The position numbers and the translations under genes were made by a program. 64,000 nucleotides of DNA from Triatoma infestans (lineage: Eukaryota; Arthropoda; Insecta; Hemiptera; Reduviidae). The stretch lies in contig JAAEAF010003400.1 in NCBI GenBank assembly GCA_011037195.1, forward strand, positions 19,675 to 83,674, written 5' to 3'. Shown one piece after another: positions 55,501-64,000 of this stretch. Below the pieces are notes generated by a model. It did no database searches and was not told the DNA's origin. It saw nothing but the letters and a program-made list of their open reading frames with translations. How positions within the stretch are numbered: position 1 is the stretch's first letter; each line of letters opens with the position of its first letter.

Positions 55501-56010
55501 GCATACCAAATTTAACAAAATTCGTCTGTGTTTTAATGGATAAAGCCGAGAAAATTGTTCAACAAGCGAATTTCTTCAATCGAAATTAATATTGAATAAT
55601 TATTAATTAGATGATAGAATTGTATAATAAACTAAAATAGGACTTTAGAGGAAACGTTTGTCACCTCTGGCTTGTTAACTCAATATCAAATTGAATATTG
55701 ATGCTGAGAGAATGCCAGCGTGCCCTGGATGTAAACAATGAGTTCCTCCTTTAAATCTACTTCAAGATTCTGCAATTTTTCAAGCTTTGCTGATCACATA
55801 CATACAAATATTTTGTCATCTTAAAAAAATATATTATCATGCGCAACTTACCAAAATATCTCTTCATAAACATATACACACACTCACTCACACAGACCAT
55901 TTTCTAAAAAGCTTTTTTTTTTCCGTATTCAGGAGACCTCAAAATGTGTATTTCCGGTGTAAAATTAATATCGAAAATTTACCACGCTTCCAATACTTCC
56001 TCTTAGTAAT
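55500..56010 (-). repeat. Repeat family A, interrupted copy
   Basis: Plus-strand order: TACCAAATTTAACAAAATTC, AATAGGACTTTAGAGGAAAC, then a 99-bp inserted repeat (55655-55753), then the family end with GACCTCAAAATGTG, ATATCGAAAATT and CCAATACTTCCTCTTAG. Confidence 0.75.
55655..55753 (-). repeat. Inverted repeat, right copy (99 bp), inside family A copy
   Basis: CGTTTGTCACCTCTGG to GAGTTCCTCCTTTA. It interrupts a family A copy, which continues on both sides, so it entered after that copy. Confidence 0.88.
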
Positions 56011-56700
56011 AAAAGAAAGTAAAAACGGGGCATTAGAATAAACGACATGTACTATTAAATAATATAAGCATTTAATTAAATAAATGAGCCTTCGAGTAAA
56101 TGAAATGAGCCTACGGTAGTAAATAAATTATGAATAACCTAAAAAAATATTTGTTCACATGAAAAAGTAAATATCTAAAATTTTAAATAAACCAGCACTT
56201 ATAAAGTGATTATGCGCAACGAATGAATTATTTGAACCTCTAAAAAAAAATATATATTCCATGCCTTAAAAAGGAAATACTTTTTCATTAAATTAATTCA
56301 TTCCTGTAAAATAAAAATATTTCCCCACAAAATCATTATCTAAAAATATAATATTATTCGCGTTCTTTTATTTATTCTGCATGCAAATTCTATTCATGCT
56401 ATTAATTGGAGTTAAATAACCCTAAAAATAGTTTTCCCCAATTCATAAATAAGGATTTTTTTTATTTTATTATTTATCATTATTTTAAAATTTTTATCTA
56501 AATTTATTCCCTCCCCATTTTCTGAAAAAAAGAAAAAAAATTCCTGACCTAACAGAAGCTGATAGGGATGTTGGTTTACAGCAGAAAAAACAAAAATCAT
56601 ACCATATAATATTGAAAATATGAAGTAGTTTTATTTAAAACGAAGAACCGATAAGATTTCATTAAGTCATAGTTATAGTCTAAGGAGGGTTTGCTGCAAT
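56010..56700. other. AT-rich stretch, nothing seen
   Basis: Very AT-rich with poly(A)/poly(T) runs. No gene, repeat family or structured RNA recognised. Confidence 0.45.
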
Positions 56701-56985
56701 TTTTAATAATTTATTATTACTATTATTATTATTACCTATGGCGTTACAGCTTGCCAGATGGCGATTTTTATTGGGGGACATGGTGGTGAGCATACCGCAA
56801 ATCTCTCGCCGTTTAGTTCCGGCCTTCGCCACCTAGGTGCGCTACCAACTATAGCTCCCCATTTTTTCCCACGATACTAAGTCATCACCGATTTTGCCTT
56901 CACGTGAATCGAAACTTGAATTCTCGAAACCTGAATGTGATCGCGCTAGCCGTCCAAGACCAACGCTTGAGGACAATTATTTTTT
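56700..56985 (-). repeat. Possible tRNA-related SINE with (TAA) tail
   Basis: On the minus strand a GC-rich body includes AGCTATAGTTGGTAGCGCAC, resembling a tRNA A box, and GGTTTCGAGAATTC, resembling a B box. It ends in a (TAA/TAG)n tract at about 56735-56705. No target duplication was found, so the call is tentative. Confidence 0.4.
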
Positions 56986-57340
56986 GTATTAACAGAAATT
57001 ATTTCATTAATCAATTATTTTATTTGTAACATTTATTAAGCCAATAAAGTACACGTCTGTTATGTACATTATTTATCATTTTACACATTTTATCTTCTTA
57101 ATGCATTAAAAAAAATTACTTTAACGAATATAATAAATAAATCGTGGCTGAATGCACAATCTGACGTGTCCTTGATAAAATCTATAAAGAATTATAAAGT
57201 CAAATCAATTTTGGTAAACACTTAATAAAGAGAAATAATAAAATGTGATAAATGTGACGAAAAGAAATAAATTAAAAATGTAAAAATTAAATATAATGTT
57301 TTTCTAATTAAAACTGTGAAGTCATATAAGAAATTTAATT

Positions 57341-57716
57341 TGTTGAATATGTGGATGGGTCCGCAATGCTGGATAACATCTGGTATTTTATCCGTCGTAG
57401 CATGCATATTGATTTTCTTCCTGACCGGTTTCGGATTTTCATGCATAGTCAAAGCAAATTCACCAAGTTTGTGTAGAGAGTTCACTTCAACGTATTGTTT
57501 CTGTTTCACTCATACTTGTTGGTTTTATATAATTTTGTATAATAACCTTATAACCTCCCCACTTATATACAACCAACAAACCAACAAGTGTGAGTGCAAC
57601 AGAAATATTACGTGGAAGTGAACTCTCTACACGAACTTGGCGAATTTGCTCTGACGATGTATGTAAATCCGAAATCAGGAAGAAAATCAATATGCATGCT
57701 TCGACGGATAAATACC
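57341..57716. mobile_element. Palindromic repeat family, copy 1
   Basis: Inverted arms of roughly 140 bp (57381-57524 and 57577-57716) share segments such as AGAGAGTTCACTTC, TTGATTTTCTTCCTGA and GCATGCATATTGATTTTC. An outer segment GTGGATGGGTCCGCAATGCT lies outside the left arm. The right arm contains a hammerhead-like core CTGACGA at 57651-57657 followed by a GAAA element; the cleavage-site side is degraded. Homologous to 61722-62328. Confidence 0.8.
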
Positions 57717-58127
57717 AAACTTCATTTTTATTTATTTATTTATTATTTATTCTATAATACAACCAAACTTTTTCCATATTATAGAATAAATTTAATTTGT
57801 AAAATCATAAAACAGCAAATACGAACGGCTTTAATCCTAATTGGTTTTTAATTAAATGCTGGTTAGATAAAATGAAACCTGGTTAATTAAAAAAGAAAAA
57901 TCAGACTAAACAAACGAAAAAAAAAATTAAATCATTTCGGAGAAAACATTCAGCACCACACATAATCTCACGAAATTCTACCAGTTTTAACAGAAAATAT
58001 ATTTTCTTCACTGTTCACAAAATTTCATTAAAGGTAAAATAATTAAGTTGCTCTTAATACCATATAATTTGAAAAACCGTTCATTATTCTTAATTTTAAG
58101 GTAAACCAAACGTCTTTGTTATCTAAA
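57717..58127. other. AT-rich stretch, nothing seen
   Basis: No gene or known repeat recognised before the SINE at 58128. Confidence 0.45.
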
Positions 58128-58356
58128 AAGTAAAAGTAAAAGTAAATTAATGCCTATTTCTTTAGGCGGGCTTAACGCCCAAAGAAATAGGCATTAATTT
58201 ACCAAATTAGTTGTCGTGGACGGGGGCGGAAGCACCTACTTTACTATTAACATTTTTTTAACAAATATAAAATGTAGCAGTTATACGCTGAACTCGAACT
58301 GGAGTCCTCCCACTTACAAGTCCACGCTCATAATCACTACACCAACACCCGCCCCT
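58128..58356 (-). repeat. tRNA-derived SINE (family 2) with 15-bp TSD
   Basis: 229 bp flanked by TCTTTGTTATCTAAA (58113-58127 and 58357-58371). On the minus strand the head has an A-box-like TGGTGTAGTGATTA and, about 40 bp later, a B-box-like AGTTCGAGTTC, so a full Pol III promoter may be present. The body ends in a hairpin with 20-bp perfect arms (58144-58163 and 58181-58200). The tail is (TTTTAC)n-like. The near-perfect target duplication suggests recent insertion. Confidence 0.88.
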
Positions 58357-58773
58357 TCTTTGTTATCTAAATTACCCCTAAAATCAATTTTCTATCCAAA
58401 AAATGTTTCCAATTATAATGCTTCAACAGAATCGAGAATATATAAAAAAGTCAACAAACTCCCATTTTTGGTTTACCGATACTGTGTTCAAACTCGGAAT
58501 TTTAGCATGCATTGAATGACTAGTAACTGGTGCATTTCTGTGAGGTAGAATAATAATCCAACAAACTGCAGAATAGTCCCCTCTACCTTGGCACAAGGGA
58601 GTGGTTATCTCTATCTGCGAGCACCCTCCTTTGGAACTTCCATAAGGATGGATCGACTAAGAAGTACACCTTTTTTTAAAATGTTTTTGGTGTTCGTTAC
58701 GCCCGCTGTATTCAATGTTGTAAATTGGATGCTGAGGCTCGGTCATACAAAAGAACTGTTTTTCAATTCTACC

Positions 58774-58804
58774 GATGTTTCGGTAAATTTATTGCCTTCT
58801 TCAG
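58774..58804 (-). ncRNA. Hammerhead-like ribozyme motif (Penelope end)
   Basis: On the minus strand: CTGAAGA, then a stem-forming segment, then GAAAC and ATC. ACC before CTGA can pair with GGT after ATC (stem I). This fits the hammerhead core CUGANGA...GAAA...NUH. Stem II has a mismatch and stem III is at most two pairs, as in the minimal ribozymes of Penelope-like elements. Confidence 0.55.
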
Positions 58805-59736
58805 GGTCTTTACAAAGGATTTAATACAAATCAAAAAATAGAATAACCACATACAATATAAACTTAAAATAAATATTTTAAAAATAATTTTTTTTTAAAT
58901 AACTTATATAAATGAACTAAATAAAAAGTAAGATCTATATAGCACATTTGAATTTATTTTAAATTATTGTTGTAGAACAGATTAATATTAAACTAAATTA
59001 TAACCATAGAAAGTTTGACATATATAAGAGTAAAATATGGAAATAACTTAGGAAATATACTTACAAAAATTTTCAGTTAGGATTACTTACAAACTGTAGT
59101 TTAACCAGTGACATACCATCACCAAGTGTTACGGACATTGAATGGGTCAAGGTTTAAAAGGGCTAGGAGAGCGGATGGGAAAACCGTGTCTTAATCTGTA
59201 TGTCGTTTTGAAAATTCCTGGAGATTTTTATAACTGAGGGATAAGTTTTGGTGTCTGTTCTAAAATTGATTGATAATTTTTTTTTTTTAATATTATGAAT
59301 CATTTCCAATGTATTTCTTTTTTTATTATAATTGTTGACGGAGAGAATTTTAGTGTTTTCCATGTCAAATTCATGTTTGTAATGTATGCAATGTTTCGAT
59401 AGTGCTGTAGTCATGTCAGTCGGTTTTTTTAGTTTTGCAGTCGTATTTATGTTGGTACAGACTATTTTTTAAATATTGAGATGTTTGTCCTATGTATGTA
59501 GCTGGGCATTGTAAACAATTAATTTTATAAATTACATCTGATAATAAAGTTGAGGGTGAGGGGTCTTTTAGTTTAGAAAAGAGTTATTTTAGACTATATT
59601 CTACAACAATAGTTTTTATTTAGCTTATTTATATAGTTTATTTTAAAAAAAATTATTTTGAAAATATTTATTTTATGTTTATATTTTATGTTGTTTTTCT
59701 ATTTTTTTGATTTGTATTAAAACCTTTATACAAACC

Positions 59737-59767
59737 CTGAAGAAGGCAATAAATTTGCCGAAACGTC
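59737..59767 (+). ncRNA. Hammerhead-like ribozyme motif (Penelope end, inverted)
   Basis: CTGAAGA, then GGCAA paired with TTGCC (stem II), then GAAAC and GTC. ACC/GGT flank it as stem I. The core residues are all present and it is the best of the three copies in the window. Confidence 0.6.
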
Positions 59768-59809
59768 GGTAGAAATTTAAAAAGAGTTCTTATGTAGATC
59801 CACTCTGTC

Positions 59810-60430
59810 TAGTAATAAAGAGTATGCCATTGTGTGGTATATGGGTGGGTCAAAGACCACCGTAGGTACTAGCGTCGAAGTGTTCCGGAGCATACGCAAG
59901 TTTCTCAGCACCTTCAGGCGGAAATTCATTCAATCGGAAGGTGAGTCCAGTTTAACATAGTTAGGAAATATCGGAATCAAGAGATTGTAATCCTATCGGA
60001 TAGCCAGGCGGTTATTTAAGCACTGAGTTCGTATGTTATTGGTTTAAATATGGTATGGGAATGCCTCGACAAAACAGAACTAACTTGGGCAGCAGTGTAA
60101 TAGAGTTACTCTATTTTGGGTACCAGGCAAGTTGGCGTGGAATGAAATAAGATGGCCACACAATAACAAGAAAAGACACCGCATCTCTATTTATTGGTCT
60201 TCTGTGAAATAAGGGACTAGTCTCTTCGGGAAGAAGTCAGGAAGCAGGAGGAAGTCCCGGGCGCAGAGAAAATGCTCCCGGGGCGGAGGCAAGTAAGACT
60301 GGCTTGGACAATTATAACCAGAAAAGATCTGAAGCGTGCATCGTTTTAAGTAAAAACCGGCTTCGTATGCTGACGTGTTTCCTCACCATGATACCGAAGG
60401 GGTGGCAAAATAGACCTCTTTTGGTCGCAA
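59810..60430 (+). pseudogene. LINE RNase H fragment (decayed)
   Basis: Translation in shifting frames gives WYMGGSKTTVGTSVEVF (first RNase H strand, with the usual D replaced), then ILSDSQAVI (second acidic motif), then a WVPGKLAWNE-like remnant near 60115. This is the RNase H domain of a LINE with many stops. Nothing else is recognisable. Confidence 0.6.
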
Positions 60431-60439
60431 TACACTGTA

Positions 60440-61265
60440 CCAATATAAAAAAAAAAGGGCATAGAAGCTCCTAAAAAATTATTCAAGTAGGACGACAAAT
60501 ACCTACCACTTTTATTTAATACATTTTCCAGTAACTTGTTTTTTGGGAGTTTCTTGGGGGGGGGGGAGTAGTAATGTTTATGTTTTCCTCTAAAGTGCTA
60601 TTTAAATACCTTATATATAATTTTATCCTCTAAATAATATTGAATAAAATTAAATGTGATGCTAGTATTCACCGAGTTTAAAGGGAAAATAGGTTTAACC
60701 AAAAGTGCGTGTTTTTCCCACCAACAGTTTTTTCAGTTTTCTAAGATTTTCGCAAAAATGGCACCAACAATTTTTTTTTTTTAAAACTTTGTATATCGAC
60801 TACACATACAAAAAGCTGCAAATTTGATTAGTAACATTGTATCGCAAAAAATTCATATAAATAGATTTTTGGGAACGGAGAGAGATTAATTATGTTTACA
60901 ATGCTATCATTTAAATAATATTAATTAGAATTAAATATGTCAAAATTCTGAGTATGAAGAAAATCGATTGGCCGGAAGTACGTTTTTGCTAAAGTTATTT
61001 CAGTTGTCTACAATTTTTTCCATAAAATCACTGATGAATTTCATTAAATTTGTTACATTAAGAATAAAAAATAGCCTAACTATTTATTTCATTGGGACCT
61101 TTTTTTTTCGGTTTTATTAAATTTAGATTCTCAAATTGATATAAAATTGAAGACAAATAACCATTTAATAAAAATTATAAGTTTGAAGAATATTTGTCAA
61201 TAATAATTCTGTAAACTGCCGTAAGAGAAAGTTGTGTGAGTGTTTCGCACCAGATCTTTTTTTTT
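60440..61265 (+). repeat. Repeat family A, near-full copy lacking its start
   Basis: Two internal units (about 60530-60730 and 60800-61000), then GTAAGAGAAAGTTGTGTGAG and the hairpin end TGTTTCGCACCAGATC. Confidence 0.72.
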
Positions 61266-61721
61266 TTTTTTTTTGTTAATTGTTTTGTGTTTTCTTGAAA
61301 TACAACTTTTTATTTCTTTATTTTTCCATTATTATTTGTAGTAAGTATATAATATTTTATACTTTAAATTAATAAACTTCGTTTGTTTATGTAAAACACA
61401 TTTAATTATACGCTGGTTGCCAAGGGAACGAACCCACCGGAACTCCCTTGTATAACTCATAATTGCCCAAAACAATCATACATTTGTTTGTTGAATATAA
61501 TTGTTTCTCGACTTCGAAACAAATATTTTTATGGCGTGAATCAATTGCGAAAATTCAACACGTATTTCATAAAATATCTTGAAGAATGCTTTGTTTCTTA
61601 TTGTGAAATTGTCTTATGTAAATTTAAAATTTAAAATATCTGAGAGCTATTTAGTTGTGTTCAGTTAGCGGAGTAATCGCTTGAATACGTTCCTGATCGT
61701 TGAAGTATTTATCGCACTGTT

Positions 61722-62328
61722 TAAAACGTGGGTGGGTCCTCAATGCTGGATAACATCCGGTATTTTTGTCCATCGTAGCATACATATTGGTTTTTTGTTC
61801 CTGACCGGTTTCGGATATTCATCCATCGACGTCAGAGCAAATTCACTAACTTTGTGTAGAGAGTTCACTTCAACGTAATGTTTCTGTTACACTCACACTT
61901 GTTGGTTTCCTGGTTGTATATTATAATTATGTGGGGAGTTTATAAGGTTATGTTACTATGTGTGTGTGTGTGTGTGTTTAGTGACAAAATAGAATTATTA
62001 TAAATTATGATTAGATATTAGAAAATAGTGTATAATAAATAGCATGTTTTGATGAATAATTTATAACTAATTTCTTATATCTTATCATAATTTATAATAA
62101 TTCCATTTTGTCATTAAACAGACACACACATAATAACATAACCTTATAACCCCCCCAGCATAATTATATACAACCAACAAACCAACAAGTATGAGTGTAA
62201 CAAAAACATTACGTTTAAGTGAACTCCTCTACACAAACTTGGTGAATTTGCACTGACGATGCATGAAAATCCGAAACCCGGTCAGAAACAAAAACCAATA
62301 TGTATGCTACTATGGACAAAATACCGGA
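61722..62328. mobile_element. Palindromic repeat family, copy 2, with TSD-like flanks
   Basis: Inverted arms of about 200-250 bp (roughly 61755-61985 and 62090-62328). The segments ACTCACACTTGTTGGTTT, GTGTAGAGAGTTCACTTC and GGTATTTTTGTCCATCGTAG recur in reverse. Near-identical 16-bp direct repeats flank it: TATTTATCGCACTGTT (61706-61721) and TATTTATTGCACTGTT (62329-62344). The centre is AT-rich. There is no protein frame. The arms carry a hammerhead-like core (62253-62283). Confidence 0.82.
62253..62283 (+). ncRNA. Hammerhead-like motif in palindromic repeat
   Basis: CTGACGA (62253-62259), a short intervening segment, GAAA, then a short ACC/GGT-type stem and GTC (62281-62283). The opposite arm (61835-61806, minus) reads CTGACG...ATCCGAAACCGGTC, and there GGAT/ATCC could form stem II. 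The order matches the hammerhead consensus but stem I is only about two pairs, so this is a candidate only. Confidence 0.4.
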
Positions 62329-62599
62329 TATTTATTGCACTGTTATTACACGGTTAATATTATGGGTACTCATTTTTGTGTTTTCTTAAAATATAAACTT
62401 TTATTTCTTTATATTTCCTTTAATTAAAGATATATCTTACAAGATTATTGTAATAAATAAAATTTTATACTTATTTTGTGCATACAAAATTAAAACTTGT
62501 TTTATAAAAAATTAAAAAAAAAAAATTTAAACAGAGTTACGACTAAAGTGAACATAGAACTGATAGTATGTGGCACATTCATTCATTACAAAAAAGTGA

Positions 62600-62640
62600 A
62601 TTCTGGTGTGTAACATTCACACTACTTTCTCACACTGCAA
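62600..62640 (-). repeat. Repeat family A, terminal scrap
   Basis: TTCTGGTGTGTAACATTCAC then ACTACTTTCTCACAC, the hairpin end of the family only. Confidence 0.6.
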
Positions 62641-64000
62641 TTTTTATTGTTTTAAATATCAAAGGTTCTTTGAAACTTTGATTGTTCATTAAATATTTAA
62701 TTGCCTTTCATAATTCATAGCTGGCAGAGCGTGCCTGCAACGATTGCTTGCATTGTATAAGGTTTCTCAGCATCCTTTAGAACTCCTAAACGATCAAATT
62801 ATGTGATGGATCTTTGCCAAGGTTGGATGTATTTTATTAAAATGTTTTTATAAACATTGGAAATTGGAATACTACGAACACACTTACATATATGTCCCGG
62901 TTTAAAGAGAAGAAGCTGACATACATAAGAATGGTGGAGCAAAATGGAAAGTAAGAAAAGACGTGACATCTTACAATAGCAGATTAAATTAACAAAACAA
63001 AGACGGCAAGTTAAGTTGTTGCAATTTTGTGCTAAAAGCAAATAAAACAGCTAGGCGCCCTCCTCTCGCTGTATAATGTATTGTTGTAGAATTAAATTGC
63101 CTTTTACATTTCTTTTATAAAATAAATGTTTGTTTTTTTAAATGTTTTCACTTTTGAAGTTAAATCATTACAAGTAAATTGTTATTTCGTAAAAGTAGAA
63201 ACTTGTAGAAACAAGATTTTTTTAATAGAAGAAAAATTTAACAGAAACTACAAGATTTTTATTTATCTGAAATTTTCTATTTATGAACTTCCATTATAAT
63301 ATATTATTAATCTTACATTTTTATACTTTTTACTGCAAATCAATTTATTCATATTATTAATAAATTTTAATAATTTGCCCACCAATATTTATATTGTAGT
63401 TGAATAAATGAATAGTTTAATATTGAAAATAGAATTTCACTATTTATTTTGGCTTTTGTTTTTCTACTTCTGTTATCCACAACTATATGTAGGCATTCAG
63501 AATGTTCAATTTCCATATAAGTTGAGTGTGCCATAGGAATTTCCATATATATATATATATTTACAGTAAGGTTGAGTCGGTAAAAAGTAGAATAGCATCA
63601 TACACACACACACAAAAAAAAAAAAAACAACACAAAAAATGCAAACAATAAGAAGATATTCTCACTGATATGCCGGAGGCTGCATACTACCAATCTCACT
63701 AAATCTCAAGTATTTTTTTCAAATATATCACGTAGTTGATTTTTATTGCTTTCTCTTACGGTTGTAATTTTTCCTCTTTTTTTTTTTTTTCATACTGCAG
63801 TTGGAAATATTAGGCCTTTGTCAAAATTTTAAAACAGTGTTTTCATTTATTATGCATATTTTGAGGTGCTTGAACGTGCAAAAGTAGAAAAATTTAGTAA
63901 TTAGCTTGTGTTTCTCTTAAACTCATTAGTTTAAGGCGAAAAATCACACACAAACATAGACTAGTTTGAAACACACCGTACGGGCCCATAAGGTGTGTTT
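62641..64000. other. AT-rich end of window, no gene recognised
   Basis: Contains an (AT)n run at about 63546-63566, a (CA)n plus poly(A) tract at 63601-63627, and an inverted repeat AAACACACC...GGTGTGTTT (63969-63977 and 63992-64000) at the window edge. An 80-codon minus-strand frame (63041-62799) has no recognised domain. Confidence 0.5.

Larger units (their letters stand above)
58774..59780 (-). mobile_element. Penelope-like element with inverted ribozyme-like ends
   Basis: Protein remnants on the minus strand: a GIY-YIG region near 59540-59440 (INCLQCPATYIGQTSQYLKN), then a frame at 59414-59163 with KHCIHYKHEFDMENTKIL. These parallel the Penelope fragment at 53567-53082. Inverted copies of one motif lie at 58804-58774 (minus) and 59737-59767 (plus). 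Penelope-like elements are known to carry terminal repeats, sometimes inverted, with hammerhead ribozymes. The RT is missing. Confidence 0.78.

Noticed and set aside
55052..55501. 149-codon Ser/Pro/His-rich frame
   Set aside because: No known domain, low-complexity composition from a C/T-rich block, and an in-frame hydrophobic run caused by poly(T). Not enough to call a gene.
58205..58356. A genuine tRNA gene on the minus strand
   Set aside because: A and B boxes are present, but there is no acceptor stem closing a cloverleaf; the unit continues into a SINE body and has a target duplication.
1..64000. CRISPR arrays, prokaryotic operons or ribosome-binding sites
   Set aside because: Introns, poly(A) signals, LINEs, SINEs and P450s show this is animal nuclear DNA; no spaced direct-repeat array was seen.

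Overview
This window looks like transposon-rich insect nuclear DNA. It is AT-rich and intron-bearing. Its only recognisable host genes are cytochrome P450s of the CYP6 type (CYP3 clan), set among several classes of retroelement: Ty1/copia, an env-bearing Ty3/gypsy (errantivirus-like) element, Jockey, R1, I-type and CR1-like LINEs, Penelope-like elements and tRNA-derived SINEs. The insect order cannot be fixed from the sequence; a hemipteran is my guess, with low confidence. I see no bacterial genes, CRISPR arrays, rRNA genes or genuine tRNA genes.

P450 cluster (1-38 kb). One complete four-exon P450 can be assembled on the + strand: 18157-19045, 22170-22394, 28439-28687 and 28862-29028. It gives 509 aa with every diagnostic motif. 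Around it lie relatives: an intact pair of last exons (3256-3504, 3630-3796) with no visible 5' exons; a dead first exon (11626-14996) split by an I-type LINE that carries a perfect 10-bp target-site duplication; a 270-bp relic of a P450 3' end inside intron 2 of the complete gene (23980-24249); and a decayed minus-strand gene (exon 2 at 37304-37080, exons 3-4 at about 34872-34445).

The cluster has been reshaped by a large inverted duplication. Positions 58-9353 reappear in reverse at 29249 to about 36945, with about 20 kb between the arms. The copied block carries P450 exons 3-4, LINE fragments and a copia element, so the copia insertion predates the duplication. Later changes include an internal deletion with filler in the right copia, a hAT-like insertion (33201-34251) in the right arm, and a stop codon in the right P450 copy.

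Region 38-44 kb is a mosaic of LINE remnants (CR1-like, Jockey, R1 3' end) and a SINE with a 13-bp target-site duplication. Region 44467-51867 holds a nearly intact env-bearing gypsy element: LTR, tRNA-Ser primer site, gag, pol with one single-base frame break, open env, polypurine tract, LTR. Its two LTRs agree in the downstream half but diverge in the upstream half.

Region 52-64 kb holds two Penelope-like GIY-YIG fragments, one flanked by inverted copies of a hammerhead-ribozyme-like motif. It also holds two copies of a palindromic repeat family whose arms carry a second hammerhead-like core, two or three SINE types, and copies of a roughly 0.9-kb interspersed repeat (called family A here) found about eleven times across the window. 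No wholly new system is evident. The most novel candidates are the ribozyme-bearing palindromic family, repeat family A, and the chimeric-looking P450 gene beside the inverted-duplication breakpoint.
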